64,000 bases of DNA from Streptomyces griseochromogenes. Lineage in GTDB: Bacteria > Actinomycetota > Actinomycetes > Streptomycetales > Streptomycetaceae. Positions within the stretch are counted from its first letter, which is position 1. Every line of letters starts with the position of its first letter. This document shows positions 27,852-37,000 of the stretch, in pieces. The stretch is taken from contig NZ_CP016279.1 of NCBI RefSeq assembly GCF_001542625.1, positions 8,680,001 through 8,744,000 of the forward strand. Reading direction: 5' to 3'. A program made the position numbers and the translations under genes. The notes beneath the pieces are model-generated. The model was not told where the DNA came from. It saw only the letters and a list, made by a program, of their open reading frames with translations, and did no database searches.

Positions 27852-28826
27852 TCAGCCCAGGTGAGCCTGGACTTCCTCGGCCGCCTCGACGCCGTACGCC
27901 TTGGTGAACCGGTCCATGAAGTGCGCCCGGCGCAGCTGGTACTCCTGCGTGCCCACCGTCTCGATGACGAGGGTCGCCAGCATGCAGCCGACCTGGGCCG
28001 CGCGCTCCAGGGAGACGCCCCAGGCCAGGCCGGAGAGGAAACCGGCCCGGAAGGCGTCGCCGACGCCCGTGGGGTCGGCCTTGCGCTCCTCCTCCGCGCA
28101 GCCGACCTCGATCGGGTCCTCGCCGACCCGCTCGATGCGCACGCCGCGCGAGCCGAGCGTGGTGACGCGGTGGCCGACCTTGGCCAGGATCTGGGCGTCG
28201 CTCCAGCCGGTCTTGGACTCGATGAGGCCCTTCTCGTACTCGTTGGAGAACAGGTAGGTCGCCCCGTCCAGCAGTATCCGGATCTCCTCGCCCTCCATAC
28301 GGGCGATCTGCTGGGAGAAGTCGGCGGCGAAGGGGATCGAACGGGAGCGGCACTCCTCCGTGTGGCGGAGCATCGCCTCCGGGTCGTCGGCGCCGATGAG
28401 GACCAGGTCGAGGCTGCCGGCCCGGTCGGCGACCGTCTTGAGCTCGATGAGGCGGGCCTCGCTCATCGCGCCGGTGTAGAAGGAGCCGATCTGGTTGTGG
28501 TCGGCGTCGGTGGTGCACACGAAGCGGGCGGTGTGCAGGGTCTCGGAGATACGGACCGAGTCGGTGTCCACACCGTGCCGGTCGAGCCAGGCACGGTAGT
28601 CGTCGAAGTCGAAGCCCGCGGCTCCGACCAGGATCGGCTTGGTTCCGAGCTGACCCATGCCGAAGGCGATGTTCGCGCCTACGCCGCCCCGGCGTACGTC
28701 CAGGTTGTCGACCAGGAAGGAGAGCGAGACCGTGTGCAGCTGGTCCGCGACGAACTGGTCGGCGAAGCGGCCGGGAAAGGTCATGAGGTGGTCGGTGGCG
28801 ATGGAGCCGGTGACTGCGATGCGCAC
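27852..28826 (-). CDS. PfkB-family carbohydrate/nucleoside kinase
   Basis: The 324-residue ribokinase-fold protein starts RIAVTGSIATDHLMTFPGRF, as in actinobacterial adenosine-kinase-like proteins. The sugar-binding GGVGANIAFGMGQLG and the ATP/anion-hole motif DPTGVGDAFRAGFL with catalytic Asp are present. Adenosine kinase is a reasonable guess, but ribose or fructose kinases cannot be excluded. The GTG at 28826 is preferred to the ATG at 28835: AGGAG ends one base before that ATG but 10 bases before the GTG. The promoter region contains a 15-bp palindrome. Confidence 0.87.
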   Translation of the reverse strand: MRIAVTGSIATDHLMTFPGRFADQFVADQLHTVSLSFLVDNLDVRRGGVGANIAFGMGQLGTKPILVGAAGFDFDDYRAWLDRHGVDTDSVRISETLHTARFVCTTDADHNQIGSFYTGAMSEARLIELKTVADRAGSLDLVLIGADDPEAMLRHTEECRSRSIPFAADFSQQIARMEGEEIRILLDGATYLFSNEYEKGLIESKTGWSDAQILAKVGHRVTTLGSRGVRIERVGEDPIEVGCAEEERKADPTGVGDAFRAGFLSGLAWGVSLERAAQVGCMLATLVIETVGTQEYQLRRAHFMDRFTKAYGVEAAEEVQAHLG

Positions 28827-28881
28827 GACAGGCATTCTCCTGCGGGAGGCTGGATTGACAGTTCACGCTACCCGCTCACGG

Positions 28882-28896
28882 GCTGTCACTGACAGC
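28882..28896. promoter_or_regulatory. 15-bp palindrome in the divergent region
   Basis: GCTGTCA (28882-28888) and TGACAGC (28890-28896) flank one base. It lies 56 bases before the kinase start and 62 bases before the small ORF on the other strand, a good place for an operator. No known regulator site is recognised. Confidence 0.45.
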
Positions 28897-28957
28897 TGGC
28901 AAAACTACCCGATAGTAGGTCTTTCTTCGCGAGCTCGGGCGTGGCTACGGTGCCGTC

Positions 28958-29167
28958 ATGACAAACCTCAAGGTCAACTCCAGCGCCCCGGCCGACCTCG
29001 AGGGCGACCTCGCCTCGCTGCGCGGGGACTGCGCCCGGATGGCCCCGCGCTGGACGGCTCCCGAGCACGCCGACTCCCGTCCGGTGCCTCCGTCCAAGAT
29101 CCACGGGGTCCGCGTGCCGGCGCGCTCCGCCCGGCTCCTTGACGCCATGTCCGACTACGGCGACTGA
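28958..29167 (+). CDS. Small protein of unknown function (69 residues)
   Basis: The 69-residue protein begins MTNLKVNSSAPADLEGDLAS and has no membrane segment or Cys motif. It is basic and proline-rich in the middle (TAPEHADSRPVPPSKIHG). Codon use shows the usual GC-rich third positions. It is probably leaderless: TACGGT at 28946-28951 ends 6 bases before the ATG and there is no ribosome site. It lies between the divergent kinase and the repeat-rich membrane protein. I do not recognise the family. Confidence 0.6.
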   Translation: MTNLKVNSSAPADLEGDLASLRGDCARMAPRWTAPEHADSRPVPPSKIHGVRVPARSARLLDAMSDYGD

Positions 29168-29268
29168 CACCAGGGGCGCACAGCCGGGAACCGTGCGCTC
29201 CCCTCGCGCGTCCCATCGCCGTCCCCCGTGCCGGGGACGTGGGACACGATGCAGCGAGGAGCGATGCG

Positions 29269-31029
29269 GTGAACACCGAGCGACCGGAGCACCCCGAGGA
29301 GCCCGAGGCCTCCGAGGTTTCCGAGGAAGCCAGGAACTCTGACGAGGCCAAGGTGCCCGAGGACGCCTCCGCTTCCCCGGACGCCGAGGTTTCCGACGAC
29401 GCCGGGGCGGCCGGGGACTCCGGGGCAGCCGGGGCCTGTGCGGACTCCGGAGCAGCCGAGGCGGCCGGGGACTCCGGGGCAGCCGGGGTCTCCGGTGAGA
29501 GCGCGGCCGCCGGGGCGGACGACGGTGGAGCCGGCCAGGTCGAAGAGGTCGGCGAGGTCGGGGGCGGAGGCGCCGGAGAGCGGGCCGGGCGGCGCCGCTC
29601 CCCCGCGGTCGTCGCCTCGGTCGCGGCGGCCGTCCTGCTGGTCGGGGGCGGAAGCGCGTACCTCGCCGCGAACCATGCCTCGGGCGGCCGTACGAACGCG
29701 GGCGCGTCCGGCGACGGCCAGAACCCCGCGCCGCTCACCCTGGACGGGTGGGCGCAGGGCGGCACGGGCGGGATCGCGCCCGGGGAGCCGAATCCGTACG
29801 GCGCGACCTATGTGGCCGCGGGCGAGCTGCCGAGCGGTCCCGGCTCGGCACCGGTGTACGTGCCCGGGGCGGAGGTCGGCAAGGACCAGGTGGCGCGGCT
29901 GGCCGAGGCGCTCGGTGTGGACGGCACGCCGGTGGCCGAGGGGCGGATCTGGCAGGTCGGCGCCGGGAAGGACGGTTCCGGGCCGACCCTGCAGGTGAAC
30001 CGGGACGCGCCGGGCAGCTGGACCTTCAGCCGGTACGCGCCCGGGACCGACAACTGCAAGAAGATCACCGTCTGCGTGCACGACCCGATGACCCCGGCCG
30101 GTACCCCGGTGAGCGTGGCGGCCGCGGAGAAGGCGGCGGCGCCCGTGCTGAAGGCGCTCGGGCAGGACGACGCGAAGATCGACGCGAGCCAGATCATGGG
30201 CGCCCAGCGGGTGGTCAACGCGGACCCGGTGGTGGGCGGGCTGCCCACGTACGGCCTGACGACCGGCCTGACCGTGGACAAGCAGGGCGAGCTGATCGGC
30301 GGACACGGTCAGCTGGCGGCGCCGGTGAAGGGGGACACGTACCCCGTCCTGGACGCGACGAAGACGCTGGAGCTGATGAACAAGGCGCCGAAGAGCGACC
30401 ACCGCATGGGCATCGGCGGCTGTGCCACTCCGATGCCGCTGAAGGACCGGCTGGAGCAGCCGTGCGGCGGGTCGGCGCCGGCGCAGCCGGCCGACCGGGC
30501 CACGGTCGACAAGGCGGTGTTCGGGCTGGCCGCGCGCTCGGCCGGCGGGCGGCAGCTGCTGGTGCCGTCATGGCTGTTCCAGGTGCGGGAGTCGGCTGCG
30601 GGAGGCGCGTTCACGGTGACGTATCCGGCGGTCGATCCGAAGTACCTCGCGGCACCGTCGGCCCCGGCCGCCCCTTCCGCCCCTTCCGCCCCTTCCGCCC
30701 CTTCCGCCCCTTCCTCAGGGTCCGCCGCGCCCAAGACGCGTGAGGTGAAGGTGGACGGCTACACCGCCGACGACCGCGAGCTGACCGTGAGCTTCATGGG
30801 CGGGGTGTGCGCGGACTACACGGCCTCGGCGAAGGAGAGCGGCGGCCGGGTCACGGTCACCGTGACCGAGAAGCCCTGGCCGGACAAGGTGTGCATCCTG
30901 ATCGCCAAGCAGTACGTGAAGACCGTACGGCTGGACGCTCCGCTCGACGGCCGGACCGTGGTCGGCGTCGACGGCAAGCAGATCCCGAAGGCGAAGCCGG
31001 GAGCACTGCGGCCGCAGGCGGCCCGCTAG
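29269..31029 (+). CDS. Single-pass membrane protein with acidic N-terminal low-complexity region and APS repeats
   Basis: The 586-residue protein has a disordered acidic N-terminal part (about 1-105, rich in Glu, Asp, Ala, Gly, Ser), one membrane helix (RRSPAVVASVAAAVLLVGGG) and a large extracytoplasmic domain (about 150-450). A tripeptide Ala-Pro-Ser repeat linker leads into a smaller C-terminal domain with two Cys (FMGGVCADYTASA and DKVCILIAKQYV). The GTG at 29269 is supported by GAGGAG 7 bases upstream. It resembles conserved Streptomyces membrane proteins of unknown function. The orientation suggests an outside-facing, possibly wall-spanning domain. Confidence 0.82.
   Translation: MNTERPEHPEEPEASEVSEEARNSDEAKVPEDASASPDAEVSDDAGAAGDSGAAGACADSGAAEAAGDSGAAGVSGESAAAGADDGGAGQVEEVGEVGGGGAGERAGRRRSPAVVASVAAAVLLVGGGSAYLAANHASGGRTNAGASGDGQNPAPLTLDGWAQGGTGGIAPGEPNPYGATYVAAGELPSGPGSAPVYVPGAEVGKDQVARLAEALGVDGTPVAEGRIWQVGAGKDGSGPTLQVNRDAPGSWTFSRYAPGTDNCKKITVCVHDPMTPAGTPVSVAAAEKAAAPVLKALGQDDAKIDASQIMGAQRVVNADPVVGGLPTYGLTTGLTVDKQGELIGGHGQLAAPVKGDTYPVLDATKTLELMNKAPKSDHRMGIGGCATPMPLKDRLEQPCGGSAPAQPADRATVDKAVFGLAARSAGGRQLLVPSWLFQVRESAAGGAFTVTYPAVDPKYLAAPSAPAAPSAPSAPSAPSAPSSGSAAPKTREVKVDGYTADDRELTVSFMGGVCADYTASAKESGGRVTVTVTEKPWPDKVCILIAKQYVKTVRLDAPLDGRTVVGVDGKQIPKAKPGALRPQAAR
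30670..30714 (+). repeat. Five tandem 9-bp units coding for Ala-Pro-Ser
   Basis: GCCCCTTCC occurs five times in a row without error, encoding (Ala-Pro-Ser)5 within the membrane protein's linker. Perfect identity at DNA level suggests recent slippage and likely length variation among strains, always in frame. Confidence 0.9.
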
Positions 31030-31044
31030 CCAACCCGCGCAACG

Positions 31045-31083
31045 CGAAGGCGGCGGCCCCCTCGGAGGGGGCCGCCGCCTTCG
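31045..31083. terminator. Bidirectional terminator between the membrane protein and erpA
   Basis: Nineteen-base arms (31045-31063 and 31065-31083) form a very stable GC-rich hairpin, with CGAAGGCGG at the base. It serves both convergent genes, 16 bases after one stop and 20 bases after the other. Confidence 0.88.
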
Positions 31084-31102
31084 CCGTCAGGCTGTGGCCG
31101 GC

Positions 31103-31459
31103 TCAGCTGAAGGAGTCGCCGCAGGCGCAGGAGCCCGTCGCGTTCGGGTTGTCGATGGTGAAGCCCTGCTTCTCGATCGTGTCCACGAAGTCGACGGTGG
31201 CGCCGCCCAGGTACGGGGCGCTCATGCGGTCGGTGACGACCTTGACCCCACCGAAGTCCTTCTCCACGTCACCGTCAAGCGAGCGCTCGTCGAAGAAGAG
31301 CTGGTAGCGCAGGCCGGAGCAGCCGCCGGGCTGGACGGCGACGCGCAGCGCGAGGTCGTCGCGGCCTTCCTGGTCGAGCAGCGCCTTGACCTTGGACGCG
31401 GCGGCGTCGGTCAGGATGATGCCGTCGGTGACGGTGGTGGTCTCGTCCGATACGGACAT
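31103..31459 (-). CDS. erpA: A-type Fe-S cluster insertion protein (HesB/IscA/ErpA)
   Basis: The 118-residue protein has the three conserved Cys of A-type carriers: GGCSGLRY and CACGDSF at the C-terminus. It carries Fe-S clusters to target enzymes. The family member is probably ErpA-like, since actinobacteria keep one main A-type protein. It is divergent from nadA, which encodes a 4Fe-4S enzyme and a likely client. The start ATG gives the usual short acidic N-terminus (MSVSDETTTVTDG). Confidence 0.93.
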   Translation of the reverse strand: MSVSDETTTVTDGIILTDAAASKVKALLDQEGRDDLALRVAVQPGGCSGLRYQLFFDERSLDGDVEKDFGGVKVVTDRMSAPYLGGATVDFVDTIEKQGFTIDNPNATGSCACGDSFS

Positions 31460-31636
31460 CTACATCTCTCCCGGGTTGTACGGAGACTGCTTGCCGACCA
31501 GTGCAACCGGCGTTTCCGCGGATTCATTCCGGGCCGGGCGTTCGCGTGGTCGCGTTTTTGCTTCTTCCCTCATGCTCGCACATGCCCGAGAGCGCGGACA
31601 GCGGCCCGAAGGGGGACCCGAGGAACCCTGGCGGGA

Positions 31637-31680
31637 TTCACGTCACATCGACGCTATGGCCGTCGTCAAAGTGACGTGAA
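31637..31680. promoter_or_regulatory. Widely spaced perfect inverted repeat upstream of nadA
   Basis: TTCACGTCAC (31637-31646) and GTGACGTGAA (31671-31680) are exact 10-bp inverted copies separated by 24 bases. The right arm ends 5 bases before TATGAT (31686-31691), a good -10, so it covers the -35/spacer region. This is the layout of a repressor site that loops or binds as two dimers. The regulator is not identified. Confidence 0.6.
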
Positions 31681-31685
31681 GCAGT

Positions 31686-31691
31686 TATGAT
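31686..31691 (+). promoter_or_regulatory. Probable -10 element of nadA
   Basis: TATGAT is 42 bases before the GTG of nadA. A transcript starting near 31698 would have a leader of about 35 bases with AGAAAGG as ribosome site. The -35 region is not close to consensus, fitting a regulated promoter. Confidence 0.45.
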
Positions 31692-31732
31692 AGATAGCGT
31701 CAGTTAGACGAAAAGTAGAAAGGGTGTGTGTC

Positions 31733-32917
31733 GTGACCACCGCCCAGACCCCGGATCTCGACGTACAGCCGACTCCGCTCGCACTGCTGCTGCTCGGCCG
31801 TGAGGCCGACCCGAAGAGCGAGCGGGGCGTCGAGTGTCCCGGCGACCTGCCCTCGCCGTCCGACCCCGACCTGGTCGAGCGCGCCCGCGCGGCCAAGGAG
31901 AAGCTCGGCGACAAGGTCTTCGTGCTCGGCCACCACTACCAGCGCGACGAGGTCATCCAGTTCGCCGACGTGACGGGTGACTCCTTCAAGCTGGCCCGGG
32001 ACGCGGCGGCGCGCCCGGAGGCCGAGTACATCGTCTTCTGCGGTGTGCACTTCATGGCCGAGTCGGCGGACATCCTGACGTCCGACGACCAGAAGGTGGT
32101 CCTGCCGGACCTCGCGGCCGGCTGTTCCATGGCTGACATGGCCACGGCCGAGCAGGTCGCCGAGTGCTGGGACGTGCTGACCGAGGCGGGCATCGCCGAG
32201 CAGGTCGTACCGGTCTCGTACATGAACTCCTCGGCGGACATCAAGGCGTTCACCGGCAAGCACGGTGGCACCATCTGCACCTCGTCGAACGCCAAGCGCG
32301 CCCTCGACTGGGCCTTTGAGCAGGGCGAGAAGGTCCTGTTCCTGCCCGACCAGCACCTGGGCCGCAACACCGCGGTGCGGGACATGGGCATGTCCCTGGA
32401 CGACTGCGTGGTCTACAACCCGCACAAGCCGAACGGCGGGCTGACCGCGGACGAGCTGCGTGCCGCGAAGATGATCCTGTGGCGCGGCCACTGCTCGGTC
32501 CACGGCCGCTTCAACCTGGACTCCGTGAACGACGTGCGCGAGCGCATCCCCGGTGTGAACGTCCTCGTCCACCCCGAGTGCAAGCACGAGGTCGTGGCCG
32601 CGGCGGACTACGTCGGCTCGACCGAGTACATCATCAAGGCCCTGGAAGCGGCCCCGGCCGGCTCCAAGTGGGCCATCGGCACGGAGCTGAACCTGGTCCG
32701 CCGCCTGGCGAACCGCTTCGCGCCCGAGGGCAAGGAGATCGCCTTCCTCGACAAGACGGTCTGCTTCTGCTCGACCATGAACCGCATCGACCTGCCCCAC
32801 CTGGTCTGGGCCCTGGAGTCCCTGGCCGAGGGCAACCTGGTCAACCGCATCGAGGTCGACAAGGAGACGGAGGCGTTCGCCAAGCTGGCCCTGGAGCGGA
32901 TGCTGGCGCTGCCGTAG
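31733..32917 (+). CDS. nadA: Quinolinate synthase
   Basis: The 394-residue 4Fe-4S enzyme condenses iminoaspartate with dihydroxyacetone phosphate to quinolinate, the NAD precursor. Motifs include LGHHYQRDEVIQFAD, CGVHFMAES, VSYMNSSADIKA, LPDQHLGRN, HPECKHEV and FCSTMNRI; the Cys residues in the first, second-last and last Cys-containing motifs are the cluster ligands. The GTG at 31733 follows AGAAAGG by 9 bases. nadB and nadC are not adjacent. A wide inverted repeat in front suggests repression by NAD status. Confidence 0.96.
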   Translation: MTTAQTPDLDVQPTPLALLLLGREADPKSERGVECPGDLPSPSDPDLVERARAAKEKLGDKVFVLGHHYQRDEVIQFADVTGDSFKLARDAAARPEAEYIVFCGVHFMAESADILTSDDQKVVLPDLAAGCSMADMATAEQVAECWDVLTEAGIAEQVVPVSYMNSSADIKAFTGKHGGTICTSSNAKRALDWAFEQGEKVLFLPDQHLGRNTAVRDMGMSLDDCVVYNPHKPNGGLTADELRAAKMILWRGHCSVHGRFNLDSVNDVRERIPGVNVLVHPECKHEVVAAADYVGSTEYIIKALEAAPAGSKWAIGTELNLVRRLANRFAPEGKEIAFLDKTVCFCSTMNRIDLPHLVWALESLAEGNLVNRIEVDKETEAFAKLALERMLALP

Positions 32918-32939
32918 GGGTATGGCCCGTACGCGGGTC

Positions 32940-32971
32940 AGGGGCGCTTCCCGGTGTCGGGGGGCGCCCCT
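32940..32971 (+). terminator. Terminator after nadA
   Basis: AGGGGCGC (32940-32947) pairs with GCGCCCCT (32964-32971), with an inner CCC/GGG pairing, and is followed by TTT. It lies 23 bases after the nadA stop. Confidence 0.75.
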
Positions 32972-33052
32972 TTCGTGCCACGTTCCGGGGAACGGATCCC
33001 GATCTCTCGTCCGGGCCGGACACCACGGACTCTCTCTGAGCCCGGCGACCGC

Positions 33053-33928
33053 TCACGTCCCGCCCGGGTCCTGCGAATCCCCCGCGTTCTCCGCCGTGTC
33101 CCTCCCCGGCCCCGAGACCATCGCAGCGACCAGGGCGCCCAGCACCTCGGCGCGCCGTTCCTCGCTGAGCGGGGCGTCGGCGACGAGGCGTTCCGCCGCC
33201 AGGTAGCGCGAGAACTCCAGCGGCTGGTGGAAGTAGGCGCGCAGATGGCCGGCCGCCGCTTCCTGGGAGCGGATGAAGGTGCGACTCACATAGCCCGCGA
33301 GGCCGGCGGCCACCGCTCCGAGGCCGCCTGCCACCACGCTCCCCGCCGTCGTACCGGCCCTCAGCGCCACGGCCACGAACGCGGCGAGCAGCACGAAGCC
33401 GAGCACCATGGCGAACTGGGCGTTGCGGAACGAGCGCGCCGCCTGGCCCAGGGCGATCTCGTGGTAGAGGTCGAGGCGCCGGTGCGTGACGGCCCACAGC
33501 TCGGGGAGCGTGAGCCGCGTGCCTGCGAGGTCCGCGCCGTCCCGGGCACTCCCGCTCCGCAGCCCGTCCGCATACGGCCCGGGCTCGGCGGACATGTGCG
33601 AACCGCCCGGCGCCGGGCGCAAGGCTCGCTCCAGGCCCTCTTCCGCCTCCCGCACCCGTTCCCGCCCCTCGATGACGCGGCGCAGCTCGGCCCGGGACGG
33701 CTTCCACAGCTCGTAGGTGAGCAGGCCAAGGCCCAGCACCACCATCAGGACGGCGAAGAACACCCCCAGCCCCGCGTGCGCACCGACCGCGTAGCTGATC
33801 CCCGCCGCGGATGCGACGCCTGCGACGGCGGACGTCATCATCACCACCGCAGAGGTGGTGCGGCCGAAGCGCTTTCGAGAGCGCGCGTCGGACGACGGCC
33901 GAGATGCGGTTGCCGGATCTTCGCCCAT
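33053..33928 (-). CDS. Membrane protein with TRADD-N-associated 2TM-like domain
   Basis: The 291-residue protein has two membrane helices near residues 28-72 and two more near 175-220. The second pair and its flanks (LYHEIALGQAARSFRNAQFAM, then YVSRTFIRSQEAA, AYFHQPLEFSRYLAAERL) resemble the two-helix domain first noted next to TRADD-N domains in predicted bacterial conflict systems. This assignment is from memory of the pattern and is moderately sure. It has no enzyme domain. It is convergent with nadA and stands alone, with no nuclease or NTPase neighbour. Confidence 0.7.
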   Translation of the reverse strand: MGEDPATASRPSSDARSRKRFGRTTSAVVMMTSAVAGVASAAGISYAVGAHAGLGVFFAVLMVVLGLGLLTYELWKPSRAELRRVIEGRERVREAEEGLERALRPAPGGSHMSAEPGPYADGLRSGSARDGADLAGTRLTLPELWAVTHRRLDLYHEIALGQAARSFRNAQFAMVLGFVLLAAFVAVALRAGTTAGSVVAGGLGAVAAGLAGYVSRTFIRSQEAAAGHLRAYFHQPLEFSRYLAAERLVADAPLSEERRAEVLGALVAAMVSGPGRDTAENAGDSQDPGGT

Positions 33929-33999
33929 GAATGATCAGCATGCACAGCCACCGCCGAACCGTCCACGGAATCAAGGGATTCGGCCACGGAAACGGCGAA

Positions 34000-34032
34000 C
34001 GGCCGGGCCCGCACCATGTGCGCGCCCGGCCG
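34000..34032 (-). terminator. Terminator after the RND permease gene
   Basis: CGGCCGGGC (34000-34008) pairs with GCCCGGCCG (34024-34032), continued inward by CGCAC/GTGCG, leaving a three-base loop. It is 18 bases past the RND stop. Confidence 0.85.
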
Positions 34033-34049
34033 CCGGGACAACCGGTTGC

Positions 34050-37000
34050 CTACACTCCCGCGGGCTCCGGCTCGTCCGAGACGGACTCGGTCCGGGCCGG
34101 CGTGCCCTTCTTCGCGGCCCGCTTCTTCGCCCGCCGCTCCTTGCGGAGCTCCAGCATCGCGTAGAGGGTCGGGACGAGGAGCAGGGTGAGCAGCGTGGAC
34201 GAGATCAGACCGCCGATCACGACCACGGCCAGCGGCTGGGCGATGAAGCCGCCCTCGCCGGTGACGCCCAGGGCCATCGGGAGCAGGGCGAAGATCGTCG
34301 CCAGGGCCGTCATGAGGATCGGGCGGAGCCGGTGGCGGCCGCCCTCCACCACGGCCTCGACGACGCCGTAGCCCTGCTTGCGGTACTGGTTGATCAGGTC
34401 GATCAGCACGATCGCGTTGGTCACCACGATGCCGATCAGCATCAGCATGCCGATCATCGCCGGGACACCCATCGGGGTGCCGGTGGCCACGAGGAGACCG
34501 ATCGCGCCCGTCGCCGCGAACGGGATCGAGACCAGCAGGATCAGCGGCTGGGCCAGCGAGCGGAACGTCGCCACCAGCAGCATGAAGACGATCGCGATCG
34601 CCGCCAGCATGGCCAGGCCCAGGTTCTTGAACGCGTCGTCCTGGTCGGAGGAGACACCGCCGATCTGCGCCTCGGCACCCGCAGGGAGCTTCAGGGCCTT
34701 GATCTTCGACTGGAGCTGGGTGCTGACCGCGCCCGTGTTGTCCCCGGTCGGGCGGGCCGTGATGGTCGCGGCGCGCCGGCCGTCGATGCGGGTCATCGAC
34801 ACGGGGCCGTCCACCAGCTCGACGTTCGCGATGTCACCGAGCTTCACCGGGCCGAGGCGCAGCGCCTTCAGCTGGGCCAGGGTGGTGGCGGGCTTCGCCG
34901 ACTTCACGACGACGTCGCGCTCGGTGTCGTCGAGGATCGCCTTCGCCGTCGTCGTACCACGCACGGCCTGGGCGACAGCGGCGCCCAGCTTCTGGTCGTC
35001 GAAACCGGCGGCGGCCGCCTTGGCGTTGGCCTTGACCGAGATCCGCGGCACGCTCTGGGCGAGGTCGCTGGTGACGTCCGTGACGTGGTCGAGCCCGGCC
35101 ACGGTGGAGCGCACCCGGTCGGCGGCCTCGCTCAGCACCTTCGGGTCGGACGCCTTCACCACGACGCTGAGGTCCTGGTTACCGAAGCCGTCACCGGCCG
35201 ACACGGTCGTCGTACCGATGCCCTTGAGCTTGTTCAGCTCGGCCTCGAGGTGCTTCTGCACGTCGTTGTAGGACTTCGAGTCCTTCAGCATGACCTGGTA
35301 CGACGCCTGGTTGGTGTCCGTGCCGCCGCCGAAGGCCGCCATGAAGCCGGAGGAGCCGACGGTGACCTGGTAGTCCTTGACGCCCTCGGTGGAGGCGAGC
35401 AGCTTCTCCACCCGCTTGGCCTGCGCATCGGTGGCCGCGAGGCTGGTGCCGGGCTTCAGCTCCTGCTTGACGGTGAGGACTTCCTGCTCGCCCTGGTCGA
35501 AGAAGTTGGTCTTCAGCAGCCCGGACATGCCGAACGTGACGACCAGGACCACGATCGCGATCAGCACGCTGGTGAGGCGGCGACGGGTCGCGAAGCGCAG
35601 GACGGGGACGTAGAAGCGCTGGAGGCGGCTCTTCGCCTCCTTCTCCTCGGCCCGGCGGCGGGCCTCCTCGGCGTCCTCGGGGGTGCCCTTCGGGGCGCGC
35701 AGGAACCAGTACGACAGGACGGGTACGACCGTCAGCGAGACGAGCAGGGAGGCCAGCAGGGCCGCCGTGACCGTGATGCTGAACGAGCCGAACAGGGCAC
35801 CCACCATGCCGCCGACCAGGCCGATCGGCAGGAAGACGGCGACCGTGGTGAGGGTGGAGGAGGTGACCGCGCCCGCCACCTCGCGCACGGCGTTCAGGAT
35901 CGCGTCCTTGCGCTCCTCGCCGTAGCCGAGGTGCCGCTTGATGTTCTCCAGGACCACGATCGAGTCGTCGACGACGCGGCCGATGGCGATGGTCAGCGCG
36001 CCGAGGGTGAGCATGTTCAGGGACAGGCCGCGGGTCCACAGCACGATCAGCGCGAGGACCACGGACAGCGGGATGGAGACCGCCGTGACCAGCGTCGAGC
36101 GGACCGAGGCCAGGAAGACCAGGATGATCAGGACCGCGAAGAGCAGGCCGAGCGCACCCTCCGTGGTCAGGCCCTTGATGGACTTGGACACCGCCGGGCC
36201 CTGGTCGCTGACGACCGTGAGCTTCGCACCCGCGCCGAGGTCCCGCCGCAGATCGGGCAGCTGGTCCTTGACCGCGTTCGAGATGGAGACCGCGCTGCCG
36301 TCGTGGTCCATGGTGACGTTGACGGCGAGGCTGGGCCGGCCGTCGGTGCGGGTGATGGAGTCGGCCGGGGCAGGCTGCTCCTTCACCGTGGCCACGTCGC
36401 CGAGGCGTACGGGCTTCTTGCCGGCCTCGCCGGTGACCATCAGGTCCTGGATCTGCTTCAGCGAGGTGAAGCCGCCGCCGACCTGGACGGTGCGGTTGGC
36501 GCCCTTCTCGTCGAAGGAGCCGGCCGGGACGGTCGCGCCGCCCGCCTGCAGGGCCTGGCCGAGGGCGGCGGAGGTGAGGCCGGCCTGCGCCAGCTTCGCG
36601 TCGTTCGGGGTGACGGCGACCTGGAGGTCACGCTTGCCGGTGATCTGGACACGGCCGACGCCGTCGATGTCCTTCAGGGTCGGGACGACCGTCGTCTCCA
36701 GCTGGTCGGCGAGGGCCTGCTGGTCCTTGTCGGAGGTGACGGCGAGGACCACGGTCGGCATGTCGTCCGTGGACCCGGAGACGACCTGCGGGTCGACCTC
36801 GTCCGGGAACTGGTTGCGGGCCCGGTTCACGGCCTGCTGGACGTCGGAGACGATCCGCTTGGTGTCGTTGCCGTAGTCGAAGGACGCCATGATCACGGCG
36901 TTGCCCTCGCTGGCGGTGGAGGTGACGCCGGTGATGCCGTCGACGCCCTGGAGGTTGTCCTCGATGGGCTCGACGACCTGCTTCTCGACGACGTCGGGCG

